Assembly (NCBI GenBank): GCA_963676095.1
Contig: OY781040.1
Span: forward strand, 2,170,001-2,234,000
DNA length: 64,000 nucleotides
Source: G963676095 sp963676095
GTDB taxonomy: Bacteria > Bacteroidota > Bacteroidia > Bacteroidales > Prolixibacteraceae
Direction: 5' to 3'
Shown: piece after piece, positions 50,690 to 59,793 of the stretch
Layout: each line of letters opens with the position of its first letter
How positions within the stretch are numbered: the stretch's first letter is position 1
The notes under the pieces: generated by a model
The model's input: only the letters and a program-made list of their open reading frames with translations
What the model was told of the DNA's origin: nothing
The model's database searches: none
Position numbers and translations under genes: made by a program

Positions 50690-51780
50690 TAAGTATGTGA
50701 TAAAAAATAGTTTTCATTATTTTATTAACTTTGGTCCCATTATGGGACGAGTCAATACACCAATTCTCACACCGGAGCAACACAGGGAATTAGAAGCTGG
50801 ATTCAAGCGTGGGTCAAGCCATTGTTTCCGGATGCGTTGCCAAAGCATACTGCTTAAATCCGAAGGCCGCAGTTCTGCAGAAGTGGGAGCTATTACAGGC
50901 ATGTGTAATGTAAGTGTCAACAGTTGGCTAAAGCGGTACAAGTCCGAGGGGCTATTGGGCTTGCGCACCAAGCCTGGCCGGGGCCGTAAGCCGATTATTG
51001 ATATGGTCGAAGATAAGGAAGCTATCCTGGCAGCCATTAAAGCCAACCGGCAACGTATGCAAACAGCGAAAGCCGAATGGGTGCAGCAAAGCGGGAAAAA
51101 TGTTAGCAGCAGCACCTTCAAGAATTTTTTAAAAAGTTTGGCGGACGATATAAACGAATAAGACGCCGGAGCAAAGGCAAGCCGATACCGGAATATTATG
51201 ATCTTCAGGTCGAAAAACTGAAAGAGCTTGAGCAGTTGAGTATGGAAGGAATAATCGATCTTTTTTATGGCGATGAAACCCATGTGTGCAGCGAAGGATA
51301 TGTTCCTTACGGCTGGCAATTTCCGGATGAGGATGTTTGTATCCTTTCGGAGAAAGCTTATAAACTCAATTGTTTTGGATTTATAAACAGGCAGAGCCAA
51401 TGCTGGTGGGAAACCACCCAGGAAAATATTGATGCCCAGTTTGTATTGGAATATTTGGAGAAATTTTCTTTTCAGATCCACAAAAAAACATTTATGGTAT
51501 TGGACAACGCTCGTGTACATAAGGCTAAACCCATTCAGGAAAGGATTCCTTATTGGCAGAAAAGGGGATTGTTTATCTTTTTTCTTCCTCCCTATTCCCC
51601 TCACCTGAACATCGCTGAAACCCTTTGGAGAAAATTGAAGAAAGAATGGCTGAACCCGGAAGACTATCTCTACAAGGATACTCTCTTTTACCCAACTAAC
51701 CGGTGCCTGGCTAGCTTGAATAAGAACTTCAAAATTAATTTTTCCCATTTTAATGTAAACTAATTTTTAACGGGTACTTA
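50690..51780 (+). mobile_element. IS630-family insertion sequence, complete
   Basis: About 1.09 kb with imperfect terminal inverted repeats of 30 bp. The left end 50690-50719 (TAAGTATGTGATAAAAAATA then GTTTTCATTA) matches the complement of 51751-51780 at 24 of 30 positions. Both ends carry the TA dinucleotide expected as the IS630 target duplication. Inside is a transposase in two overlapping frames. The right end extends into the C-terminus of the minus-strand DHFR-like gene. Confidence 0.85.
50742..51763 (+). CDS. IS630 transposase (two frames, probable -1 frameshift)
   Basis: Frame 1 (50742-51161) encodes the DNA-binding part: MGRVNTPILTPEQHRELEAG, a helix-turn-helix (RSSAEVGAITGMCNVSVNSWLKRYKSEG) and a basic linker GLRTKPGRGRKP. 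Frame -1 continues GGRYKRIRRRSKGKPIPEYY to the DDE catalytic part. That part reads IIDLFYGDETHVC (first Asp), KKTFMVLDNARVHKAK (second Asp, VLDNARVH) and LPPYSPHLNIAETLWRKLKKEWL (Glu). At 51128-51134 the heptamer T_TTA_AAA, in the right phase for X_XXY_YYZ slippage, is followed by AG. A -1 shift there joins the frames exactly as KNFLKKFGGRY. Programmed frameshifting is known in the family; a decayed gene is the alternative. Confidence 0.85.
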
Positions 51781-52307
51781 CATTTATAATGGATTTGAAT
51801 TAGTCCTGTATCAAATTTTCTTATGTCAACTAGCTTTAATTTTTGTTCAGGTCGCCCATCTTTAAAAAGTTTTATTCCATTACCCACTAAAATTGGAATT
51901 ACAGAAATAATAAATTCATCGATTAGTTTTTCCTTTAAAAGTTCGTTTACGATTTCTGCTCCTCCGTCAATAAAAATGTTTCTTCCTTGCTCACTTTTAA
52001 GACTGATAACAAGTTCCTTAAGGTCTCCCGTATAGAAATTTGTCTTGTTTATGCTTGGTCGCGGTGTCCGAGTAATGATATATGAATCTTTGTCAATATG
52101 AGGGAAATTCACGACTTGCGTCATTACCCAATCATAAGTTTTTCGGCCAAGTATTACAGTATCCACCGATTTCACAAAATCAGCATAACCATAATCCTCG
52201 CCGTCTTGTTGCACAATTGATAAAAAACTCAAATCATTATCCGGCTTAGCAATATAGCCGTCCAAACTTACCGCTATATATAAGATTACTTTCCTGTCAC
52301 TTTTCAT
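51750..52307 (-). CDS. Dihydrofolate-reductase-like (RibD C-terminal) protein, C-terminus altered by IS630
   Basis: 185 residues. Family features are VILYIAVSLDGYIAKPDNDLSFL, DTVILGRKTYDWV, YIITRTP, and IFIDGGAEIVNELLKEKLIDEFIISVIPILVGNGIKLF. This is the RibD-C/DHFR-like group, NAD(P)H-dependent reductases of uncertain substrate. The last ten residues (KYPLKISLH) are encoded by the terminal repeat of the IS630 element. Joining the flanks across the insertion gives CKTGLSTSNFRNYN and a stop, so the element replaced a short C-terminal tail. The fold should survive. Confidence 0.87.
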   Translation of the reverse strand: MKSDRKVILYIAVSLDGYIAKPDNDLSFLSIVQQDGEDYGYADFVKSVDTVILGRKTYDWVMTQVVNFPHIDKDSYIITRTPRPSINKTNFYTGDLKELVISLKSEQGRNIFIDGGAEIVNELLKEKLIDEFIISVIPILVGNGIKLFKDGRPEQKLKLVDIRKFDTGLIQIHYKCKYPLKISLH

Positions 52308-52347
52308 ATCCTGTCAGTTATTTGTCAATCTGATCAACATCAAGTCT

Positions 52348-52941
52348 TTATTGTATTTTCTGAGCAAGCACGACAAGGGCCCGGTGTGACTTCTTTTCCA
52401 CAAAATCCTCATATGCATATATAATTTCAAATCCATTTTCACGTAGTAACTCAAGTACTGTATCTTTCGATAATGAGCTGTAATAAAACGATTCCCCGAA
52501 CATACTATCGAAATGTTCGCCATCAGTATTTCCGTGCGTAAAAATCAAATATCCCCCCTGGTTTAAAAGGTTTCCAATTTTTGGGTATATGCTTCTCTGT
52601 TTGTCTTTCGGAAAATGCCACAAGGAATCCCAGGCAATCACACCATCGAATTTCCCGGTAGTTTCAAAATCTAAAAAATTACGGTTGACAAATTGGGCAT
52701 TTGTAATACCGGATAACCGTGCCATGGAAATCATTTCTTCGGAGAAGTCAATACCTGTAACAAAAAAACCTCTTTCACTCAGATAACTTGAGATAGGAAT
52801 ACCTGTTCCACATCCTATATCCAAAATCCTCCCTTTTGCAATTACCCTGTCTGCAAAATCTATCACTAGTTTACTGACTGCAGATTGCTTTCGTTTTTCT
52901 GTCCATCTTCGGGCGACTTTATTATATGAATTCTTATTCAT
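52348..52941 (-). CDS. Class I SAM-dependent methyltransferase
   Basis: 197 residues. The SAM-binding motif I is RILDIGCGTGIPISSYLSERGFFVTGIDFSEEMISMAR, followed by FDGVIAWDSLWHFPKDKQRSIYPKIGNLLNQGGYLIFTHG (post-motif strands). There is no signal peptide. The substrate is unknown; small-molecule methylation is most likely. It is one of several small same-strand enzymes of the accessory block. Confidence 0.9.
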   Translation of the reverse strand: MNKNSYNKVARRWTEKRKQSAVSKLVIDFADRVIAKGRILDIGCGTGIPISSYLSERGFFVTGIDFSEEMISMARLSGITNAQFVNRNFLDFETTGKFDGVIAWDSLWHFPKDKQRSIYPKIGNLLNQGGYLIFTHGNTDGEHFDSMFGESFYYSSLSKDTVLELLRENGFEIIYAYEDFVEKKSHRALVVLAQKIQ

Positions 52942-52994
52942 CCAATTTTGGTTTAATAATTACGGGCTCTTTCGATTCATAATGAATAGTAAAT

Positions 52995-53453
52995 TTAGCG
53001 GCTGTCTTTTTTCTCAATAATTATTTCGCTCGCTTTAAATATACTTTTATTTGGAAAACTCAACAGCGCATTGCCCATTAAATATAACTTGTTCTCTTCT
53101 TCTACAACTTTGTCTGCATTATACTTTAAGTCCGTTAGTTTTTCAGTAGTAAAAACAATTAATTTGTTCTGTTCCAACTTTATTAAAGATGAATTAGTTT
53201 TAAAATAAGCATCCTTCATAAAAATTACATTATCCTTTTTAATGTCTACTTCAACTCCATTCCGTTTAAAATAGATATCACCGCTGAAAGTATATCCAGA
53301 TGAATTTCCAGAAAAATTATAACTATCGAAAGACATCCAGTCACTTTTAGTCTTAGGTAGTTTTTCAGGATTAGCACTAACACCTAATTGGAATAAAAAT
53401 AAACCAAATAATAGAATCCATTTTAGTTTCACATTCTCAACTTTTATTCTCAT
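52995..53453 (-). CDS. Hypothetical secreted protein (152 aa)
   Basis: An N-terminal signal peptide (LKWILLFGLFLFQLGVSAN) is followed by a beta-rich mature part: YNFSGNSSGYTFSGDIYFKR, VEVDIKKDNVIFMKDAYFKTNSSLIKLEQNKLIVFTTEKL, YLMGNALLSFPNKSIFKASEIII. The repeated short strands recall OstA/LptA-like beta-jellyroll segments, but this is not certain. It is probably periplasmic. Confidence 0.65.
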   Translation of the reverse strand: MRIKVENVKLKWILLFGLFLFQLGVSANPEKLPKTKSDWMSFDSYNFSGNSSGYTFSGDIYFKRNGVEVDIKKDNVIFMKDAYFKTNSSLIKLEQNKLIVFTTEKLTDLKYNADKVVEEENKLYLMGNALLSFPNKSIFKASEIIIEKKDSR

Positions 53454-53714
53454 GACAATTCAATTTTAATTATATTCCTACGACGAATATCGTTTACAAA
53501 TAGTTACATCCGTTGCTATTGAAAGTCATTTCATATAGAGCGGAGAATAGCCGAAAGAACAATCCCGCCAAAAATAAAAATGCTCACCATCCAGAGATCG
53601 TTGACAAAAACAGGTTTGCCACATCGGGTAGGGTATTTGCAAGCTCTTTTTACAAACTTTGGCTGTGTGTTAGCCGGTAGCGGTTTGCAAATGTGTTTGC
53701 AGATAGGCGTTGGC

Positions 53715-56045
53715 TTATTCGTATCGAAGTGCTTCCATCGGGTTTCGCCTTGCTGTATTCCAGCTTTGCAGTGTAACAATAGTTACGGCAAACGCAAAAG
53801 TTCCCACTCCTGCCAATGCAAATACCCACCAATCCAAGGTCGTTTTATAGGCGAAATTTTCCAACCACTTTTGCATGAGTTTACAGGCAATTGGCGATGC
53901 TATTATAAATGCCGTCAATACCCAGATTACAAAGCGGTAATTAATGATTTTGAAAATATCCAACAGTGTTGCCCCGTTCACTTTTCTTATGCCTATTTCT
54001 TTGGTTTTATTGATGCAGATTTGGAAAACCTGACCGAGAATACCTAAAAGTACCAGAATAAAAGCTGTAACAGAAAAAGAGGATATGGCTTTTCCAAGTT
54101 GCTCGTCTTTTGCATACATCACGTTGAGCCTGTCATCAATAAATTCAAATTCCATCGTATATTCTTCCGGCATAACTGACTTCCATACTTTTTTTATTGC
54201 TGATAGTTGCGAGGATATATTTCCATTGGATAACCGGATGGAATAATTTGGGAAATTGTTAATGTACCTGTGGTCAATAGCAATGATTACAGGAGTTACG
54301 GCTTCTCTGAACGACATAAACTTAAAATCTTTCATTACGCCTACGATCGTATAGTAGTCACCGTATTTTGGATTCTCACTTTCCTTCCATTGGTTCTTTT
54401 TCATTCCCGTTTCATTCACAATACATATTTTGTCGGTTTTCCCCCGTCCAATTTCCCAATTCTCAAGCATCTCTATACCATAAGTCTTTATAAAGTCATT
54501 GTCGGCATAAATCAAATATCCATCCGGGGTCTGAGCATTTATTATACCCGGAATACCCTGGCTAATAGATGAACTTTGCACAAATGGCAACTTTTCCATT
54601 TCGCTTTTTAGGGCATTTGCCAACTTCAAATTCCCATTTAGTTTCAGGTAAATGATGTTTTCTTTCTGGAACCCGAGGTCGGCGTGTTTTGCGAAATGAA
54701 GCTGTTTGTTGATAAAGAACAGACAGATAAGTAAGCCTACGGCAACTGTAAATTGTGAAACGGAAAGCACATTGGAGGCAAAACTTCCACCACGCTTAAC
54801 ATATCCGCCTTTCAGGTATTTTACCAAGTTAAACTTTATCAATCCCCATTGTGGCAAAAGTGTATTTATGAGGATGATAACACTAATTGTCAGGATGAAA
54901 AACAGGAGCGGCACCGGCTGAAATAATAATCTTATGCTGATTGTGCTTTCCAATAACCGGTTAGCAAAGGGTAAGAATATAAATGATAATATTAACGATA
55001 TTGCTATTGCTGTAAATACCCCGATAAATGATTCGGACAGAAAATATTTAAAAATATTCGAAAAAGCGGCGCCGTTGGTCTTTTTTATCCCGATACTTTT
55101 TATTTGTGATTGATGCTGAGCGATGGAATAGTTTATATAGTTAATTATAGATAGTGCCAATATCAGTATGGCTATGGAAGCTAACAGCAATATCAGTTTT
55201 GTATTTCCTGTTTTTGTGCATTGAGATAAGTCATAAATATCGGTTGACGATAAATAAACATCCTTTATTGGTTGCAATGCAACTCTTTCGTGTATCTTTT
55301 GATAGTTTTTCAGGCTACTGTTTAATTTATCTGTGAAATCAACAGGATTTATATTACCTGCTAATTTCACATAGTAACTTACAGGATTAACATTGTACTC
55401 ATCATTTCCCATTTGACTCCACTGCAAATTTCTCTCAATATTCAGAAAAACAGAAATGTTGGGAAAACTTGTATTTATTGGCAAATCTTCGACAATGGCA
55501 GATACAAACAATTCTGTTCCTTTCCAATCATCCAATACAATTCTTTTACCAATAGCATTTCCCCCCTTAAACATTTTATCAGCCATTGATTGTGTGAGCA
55601 CAACTGAGTTATGATCCAGCAAATTGTTATTTCTCGACTTTTCAATGATTTTGAGCGACAGCAAATCGAACATTTCGTCTGTCGTATTCATACTGTAATC
55701 ATACTTAAAACTTTTGTTTTCAGTCAGCAATAAAAAGTTATAACTACTGCTAATTTGGTATGGGACCACACGTTCAATTTCGCTGTAATTGTTTTTTAAT
55801 ATGTCTCTGAGATTGTAATCAAAAGCAGTGGTTTTTTCATCAGAAAATTTTGAATCAACATCTACCAGCCTGTAAATATGCTCATAGTCTTTAAAAACCG
55901 TATCAGTCGTAAATTCGCTGTAAGTATACAGCCCAATTATAATACATACGGCAAATCCCACAGCAAAACCGCCAATACTTAGTGCAGAGTAAAATTTGTT
56001 TTTTTGTAAACTTTTCAGACCAGTTTTTAAATAATGTAAGATCAT
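53715..56045 (-). CDS. MacB/FtsX-type ABC transporter permease
   Basis: About 776 residues from MILHYLKTGLKSLQKNKFYS; an earlier in-frame ATG adds eight residues. It has eight transmembrane helices in two groups: one near residue 20-45, three near 275-390, then one near 425-445 and three near 655-770. Between them are large MacB-like periplasmic domains (about 50-270 and 450-650). The FtsX signature occurs twice, the last as IGIRKVNGATLLDIFKI and AFAVTIVTLQSWNTARRNPMEALRYE. Such double-length permeases of Bacteroidota work with a separate ATPase (not in the window) to move peptides or lipoproteins, or act in mechanotransmission. It is the leftmost gene after the IS66 region and complete. Confidence 0.9.
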   Translation of the reverse strand: MILHYLKTGLKSLQKNKFYSALSIGGFAVGFAVCIIIGLYTYSEFTTDTVFKDYEHIYRLVDVDSKFSDEKTTAFDYNLRDILKNNYSEIERVVPYQISSSYNFLLLTENKSFKYDYSMNTTDEMFDLLSLKIIEKSRNNNLLDHNSVVLTQSMADKMFKGGNAIGKRIVLDDWKGTELFVSAIVEDLPINTSFPNISVFLNIERNLQWSQMGNDEYNVNPVSYYVKLAGNINPVDFTDKLNSSLKNYQKIHERVALQPIKDVYLSSTDIYDLSQCTKTGNTKLILLLASIAILILALSIINYINYSIAQHQSQIKSIGIKKTNGAAFSNIFKYFLSESFIGVFTAIAISLILSFIFLPFANRLLESTISIRLLFQPVPLLFFILTISVIILINTLLPQWGLIKFNLVKYLKGGYVKRGGSFASNVLSVSQFTVAVGLLICLFFINKQLHFAKHADLGFQKENIIYLKLNGNLKLANALKSEMEKLPFVQSSSISQGIPGIINAQTPDGYLIYADNDFIKTYGIEMLENWEIGRGKTDKICIVNETGMKKNQWKESENPKYGDYYTIVGVMKDFKFMSFREAVTPVIIAIDHRYINNFPNYSIRLSNGNISSQLSAIKKVWKSVMPEEYTMEFEFIDDRLNVMYAKDEQLGKAISSFSVTAFILVLLGILGQVFQICINKTKEIGIRKVNGATLLDIFKIINYRFVIWVLTAFIIASPIACKLMQKWLENFAYKTTLDWWVFALAGVGTFAFAVTIVTLQSWNTARRNPMEALRYE

Positions 56046-56367
56046 GATTCTAAATTTTTGGATGGTCAATCATCAGAGAATAAGCAATATTTATGCTATT
56101 TTTTTACAGTACTAAATATCTGCACTTTAACTAAATTTACTTGTAACTCGCTTTTCATAAAGTGTCAACTTTCTTGACGCCACTGTTTAGCTTTTTGACA
56201 CCATTGCCCCAATATCATCACGAGTGCGGTGGCAAAATTATACGATTTGACAAGCCTCCAATAACATAAGACGCACGGCCGTGCGTCTTATGTGTACCCC
56301 GAATGTGACTCATGCATTCCGTTTGTTTGCCCCCCCACCCCATTCAATCCGTTTTCGGCGTATTGCC
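56046..56367. other. Intergenic region with a 30-bp perfect palindrome
   Basis: Upstream of the permease gene and left of the IS66 end. At 56264-56293 a perfect palindrome (arms ACATAAGACGCACGG / CCGTGCGTCTTATGT) with no loop stands out. A C-rich tract follows at 56329-56341. No ORF was recognised. Confidence 0.7.
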
Positions 56368-56446
56368 GTAAGCGTCTCCGTGATGCCATCTTTTAGGATT
56401 TGAGGAGTGATCCTATCTTAGCCATCCAACAAAAAGGATAGCTATT

Positions 56447-56851
56447 ATGATGACATCAGAACTATATCAGAAGACCCTGAGCGGTTATGAAGCCTTGCTG
56501 GGGGAAGGAGAATCAATGTCCCTGAGCAGGTATTGCCAGCTACATCACGTCAATAACCGGGGACTGCGGTACTGGATGAAAAAGAACTCGATCATTAGCC
56601 CAAAAGCTAAATCAGGAAAGTTAGCCGGCCCATCGGCAGCAAATAATACTGCTCAGCCAGTCCCCGGTACTCACCAGCTGGTGCCCTTACTGATCCAGTC
56701 ACCCATCGGTGGGAAAGCGAAAAAGCTAAGCCGGGGAAAATCGTCATTGAAGGGCGTTCACATTACGACCCAAACGGGGGTGGTTGTCAGTATACCGGAA
56801 ATCAGCAGTGTTGATTTAGCCGGGTTAATCCTGTTCTGTAATCAGCAGTAA
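56447..56851 (+). CDS. IS66 TnpA-like accessory protein
   Basis: 134 residues starting MMTSELYQKTLSGYEALLGE. The short helical N-terminal part with SLSRYCQLHHVNNRGLRYWMKK resembles a helix-turn-helix, and the C-terminal part (GVHITTQTGVVVSIPEISSVDLAGLIL) is typical of IS66 orfA products. In IS66 it is needed with TnpB and TnpC for transposition. It is 4 bp before tnpB. Confidence 0.85.
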   Translation: MMTSELYQKTLSGYEALLGEGESMSLSRYCQLHHVNNRGLRYWMKKNSIISPKAKSGKLAGPSAANNTAQPVPGTHQLVPLLIQSPIGGKAKKLSRGKSSLKGVHITTQTGVVVSIPEISSVDLAGLILFCNQQ

Positions 56852-56855
56852 TTCC

Positions 56856-57215
56856 ATGTTTGCACTGACCCCGTCCATGAGTTATTACCTGTGTCCGCAT
56901 GCAGTGGACATGCGGAAAGGGATTTATTCCCTGTACCAGTTGGTCAAGTCCGATATGGGCCGAAACCCCTTGTCCGGAGAAGTATTTCTGTTTTTAGGCA
57001 AAACAAGGGGAATGATCAAGATCCTGCACTGGCAGAAAGACGGATTTATTCTTTACACGAAGAAACTGGAAAAAGGGACTTTTGAGGTACCCTGTTTTAA
57101 CCCCGGCAGCGGTCAATACGAGATGAAATGGGCCACTTTTGTTTTGATCATGGAGGGGGTCCGGCTGAAGTCCGTAAAGTACCGTCAGCGGTTTGTAATG
57201 AAGTCAAATATTTGA
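56856..57215 (+). CDS. tnpB: IS66 accessory protein TnpB
   Basis: 119 residues. Family signatures are YYLCPHAVDMRKGIYSLYQLVKSDMGRNPLSGEVFLFLGKTRGMIKILHWQKDGFILYTKKLEKGTF, which is almost the whole conserved IS66 orf2 core (DMRKGxxxL, P-x-x-G-x-x-F-x-F-x-x-x-x-x-x-x-(I/V)-K-x-L-x-W-x-x-x-G). It lies between tnpA and tnpC. Complete. Confidence 0.93.
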   Translation: MFALTPSMSYYLCPHAVDMRKGIYSLYQLVKSDMGRNPLSGEVFLFLGKTRGMIKILHWQKDGFILYTKKLEKGTFEVPCFNPGSGQYEMKWATFVLIMEGVRLKSVKYRQRFVMKSNI

Positions 57216-57243
57216 TATATAATATTTTATATAGAATATTTAG

Positions 57244-58680
57244 TTGTTTTTTCTTGGTCATCCCGATTGTTATGAGTACCTTCACAGGGTGAGTAACAAA
57301 CGGATGATGGCATTATTGGAAGACCAGTTAAGGCTTTCTGCTGAAAGAGAAAAGTCTTTGCAGGAGCAACTTGCCCGGCAGTCTGCCCAACTGCGTAAGC
57401 AATCGGTACAGATTGAAGAACTGACCGCTTCCATCCGTTCCCTGGAAGAAGCCCTTCTTTTAAAGAATGGTCATATACAGGATCTTACAGGAAAAAACCG
57501 CGGACTGGGCAAACTGCTGTCCAATAAATCCGAGAAAATAACTGTCCCGGCAGGTTCAGCGCAGGGAAAGGCCCCCGGGGGAACAGCCGCAGCCAATCTG
57601 AAGGAGAGGGGTAACAACAATGCCAAACGCAAAGAGTTTTTCGATCTGGAGACGATCATCGAGGAGGTTTATCCCGATGATCCGGGTTTTGATAAAGAAA
57701 AATCCCGGGTGATCGGTTACGTGGATTCCATTCTTTATGAGTGTATCCCGGCTAAGTTTATCAAACGGATCTTCCGGCAGTATAACTGCCTGTTGGATGA
57801 AAAGATATATTCCGGTAAAGCCCCCAGGGCGCCACTGCTCAACTCCAACTATGACGGTTCCTTTATTGCGGGCATGCTGCAACTGCGCTACATTTACTCC
57901 ATGCCCGTTGAGCGGATCGTTAAATACTTCACGGAGCATGGATTTGAGATGAACAAATCCACGGCACACGGGCTGATCAAGAAGTCGGCATGGATGATGG
58001 ACTGTCTGGACAAGGCCTTAAAAAAGGCTATCCTGGAGGATGATTATCTTTCGATGGACGAAAGTTATTATACTGTCCTGACCAAAGAGAAAAACAGCCA
58101 GGGTAAAGGTGTGCGCAAAGGGTATATCTGGGCTGCTCTGGGTAATACAGTCAAACTGGTCCAGTACTTTTATGAAAACGGTTCCCGTTCAAGGGAGGTA
58201 TTAACCAATTATATCGGGGAACAATACAAAGGGGCCATCCAATCAGACGGGCTTGCCAATTATAAAATTTTAGAAACCGGAACTTACCCGGGCGTGATCC
58301 GGCTGGGCTGCTTCCAGCACTGCAAACGTAAGTTCCTGGATATCGAAGGCGATGAAGATGCCAAAGAGATTGTGGACCTGATCAATAGTCTTTACCGGAA
58401 AGAGCATGAGATAAAAGAAGACTGGGAACCGGATAAAATCCTGAAACACCGGCAGGAATATGCCCCTCCGGTATTGGAAGAACTTAAAGAGAAACTGCTC
58501 AGCATACAATCCGACCCGGGGACGCTGCCCAAAAGTCCGCTCGCTGTGGCTGTCAACTATACATTAGGTGAATATGAAGCCCTGTGCCATTATATCCGGC
58601 GGCACGACTATAAACCAGACAACAACGCCATTTATCCAAACTTTTCAATTATCCCAACTTTCGATTTAACAATTATATAA
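57244..58680 (+). pseudogene. tnpC: IS66 transposase TnpC, truncated before catalytic Glu by RIT element
   Basis: The 478-codon frame has the usual parts. A coiled coil (about 18-80) is followed by a linker and the catalytic core with LSMDESYYTVL (first Asp, position of ADE/DET), GAIQSDGLANYK (second Asp) and LGCFQHCKRKF (zinc/DDE neighbour). Intact relatives then read DNNxxExxIRPxxxGRKNxLF, where Glu is the last DDE residue. Here DNNAI is followed at once by YPNF and foreign residues encoded by the RIT end. The catalytic Glu and about 50 C-terminal residues are lost, so no activity is expected. Confidence 0.9.
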
Positions 58681-58719
58681 TCAATATATTGCGTATAAAA
58701 AGTTGGGATAATATTATTG
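58632..58719 (+). repeat. RIT element left terminal repeat
   Basis: Contains TTATCCAAACTTTT, then ATTATCCCAACTTT (58648), then the inverted copy AAAGTTGGGATAAT (58699-58712). It pairs with 62024-62111 in inverse orientation. The stop of the third recombinase gene lies 4 bp inside. Confidence 0.85.
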
Positions 58720-58722
58720 TTT

Positions 58723-59793
58723 TTATTCGGTTTCTATTCCGAACATTGCCGCTAATCCCTTGTTCCCGGGTAGTTTCCATTTTTTCTTCATGGACCTGGT
58801 TACAGTATCTTCGAGAGTTTCAATTGCAGCCTTTTTTTGTTCTTCCGTAACATCCTGATATACCATTGTTGATTGCAGACTGGAGTGTCCCATCAATTCC
58901 TTAATTTCAACGATATTGATATTGTCTTCTCTCCAATGACACGCCATGCTGTGACGCCACAAATGACTGTGCAGGTCGAGGGGAACCTCTTCACATTTTT
59001 CATGGGCTTTTTTTGCATATAACGTCAACCGCTTGCTAATGGCAGGTTGTGTCAGTTTTCCCCGTATCCCATGGCATGGAGAATAAAACAGGAAGTCATC
59101 CGGTTTTGGATTCGGTTTATGGAACAACTTCAGATACCGTTCCAGCCATTCAACAAGTCGCTTCTGAAGATATACCGATCTGATCCTGCCTCCTTTGCCA
59201 TGAAGTATAACAAAAGGGTCTTTTGCCTGAAGATGGATATCAGAAACCTTCAATGAGAGTATTTCGTCAATGCGGGCAGCAACTCCGTAACAGAGCATCA
59301 TTAGGACAAGGTCTCTCAAGCCTATGCGTGTTACCGTGTCAGGAACAGCAAATATGGCCTGAACTGCATCCCTGCTCATTCCGTTTACCTTTCTTTTAGG
59401 TTCTCTGAGAGGTCTTATATGCTCGTATGCCCTGATATAGAGATAACTGTATGTGGGATCTCTGCCCCCGATGTATTCCAACAGGCTTTTTACAGCCGCC
59501 ATTCTGCTGTTGCAGGTACCGTTGCATACACCGCGTACCTGCTTCAGCCATATCTGCCATTCATTTAATCTTTCAACAGAAAAACATTCACCGTTCAAAT
59601 TGAATGGTGTGATTCCTTTATCGGATTCAAGAAACCTGACATATAGTGAAAGGGATAGTCTATACGACCGCTCCGTATGGCGGCTGCTTGTCTTCAGTGA
59701 AGGGACATGGAGGTTGATCCAGTCATACGTATAACGGGCAAGATCCTTTGCTTGCCGGGTTATGCCGCTCTTTGTGTTATTCTTCGTTCTCAT
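58723..59793 (-). CDS. ritC: RIT tyrosine recombinase 3
   Basis: 356 residues. The SAM-like N-terminal domain (about 20-115) is followed by the catalytic domain. Catalytic residues are Arg in GVAARIDEILSL, Lys in LHGKGGRIRSVYL, His-x-x-Arg in HSHLWRHSMACHW, His in LMGHSSLQST, and the nucleophile Tyr in TMVYQDVTEEQ. This is the most canonical member of the trio. It is the last gene in transcription order, overlapping the preceding gene by 17 bp. Known trios act together to move the element; the individual roles are unsettled. Confidence 0.9.
   Translation of the reverse strand: MRTKNNTKSGITRQAKDLARYTYDWINLHVPSLKTSSRHTERSYRLSLSLYVRFLESDKGITPFNLNGECFSVERLNEWQIWLKQVRGVCNGTCNSRMAAVKSLLEYIGGRDPTYSYLYIRAYEHIRPLREPKRKVNGMSRDAVQAIFAVPDTVTRIGLRDLVLMMLCYGVAARIDEILSLKVSDIHLQAKDPFVILHGKGGRIRSVYLQKRLVEWLERYLKLFHKPNPKPDDFLFYSPCHGIRGKLTQPAISKRLTLYAKKAHEKCEEVPLDLHSHLWRHSMACHWREDNINIVEIKELMGHSSLQSTMVYQDVTEEQKKAAIETLEDTVTRSMKKKWKLPGNKGLAAMFGIETE

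Larger units (their letters stand above)
56368..58631 (+). mobile_element. IS66-family element, copy 1, right end missing
   Basis: The left end is placed at GTAAGCGTCTCCGTGATGCC (56368), because IS66 termini start GTAAGCG. It carries tnpA, tnpB and tnpC in the usual order. It stops inside tnpC where the RIT element begins (about 58632), so the tnpC end and right terminal repeat are absent. From 56743 to 58646 it is an exact inverted copy of 62097-64000, as far as I compared encoded proteins and boundary bases. Confidence 0.85.

Noticed and set aside
50717..51748. 343-codon minus-strand ORF through the IS630 element
   Set aside because: It is the antisense shadow of the transposase; the plus-strand frames carry the DDE motifs.
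53531..53779. 82-codon minus-strand ORF downstream of the permease
   Set aside because: Overlaps the permease 3' end in another frame and contains repetitive sequence; no domain.
57556..57969. 137-codon ORF antisense to tnpC (and its mirror at 62774-63187)
   Set aside because: Shadow frame of tnpC; conserved only because the two IS66 copies are identical.
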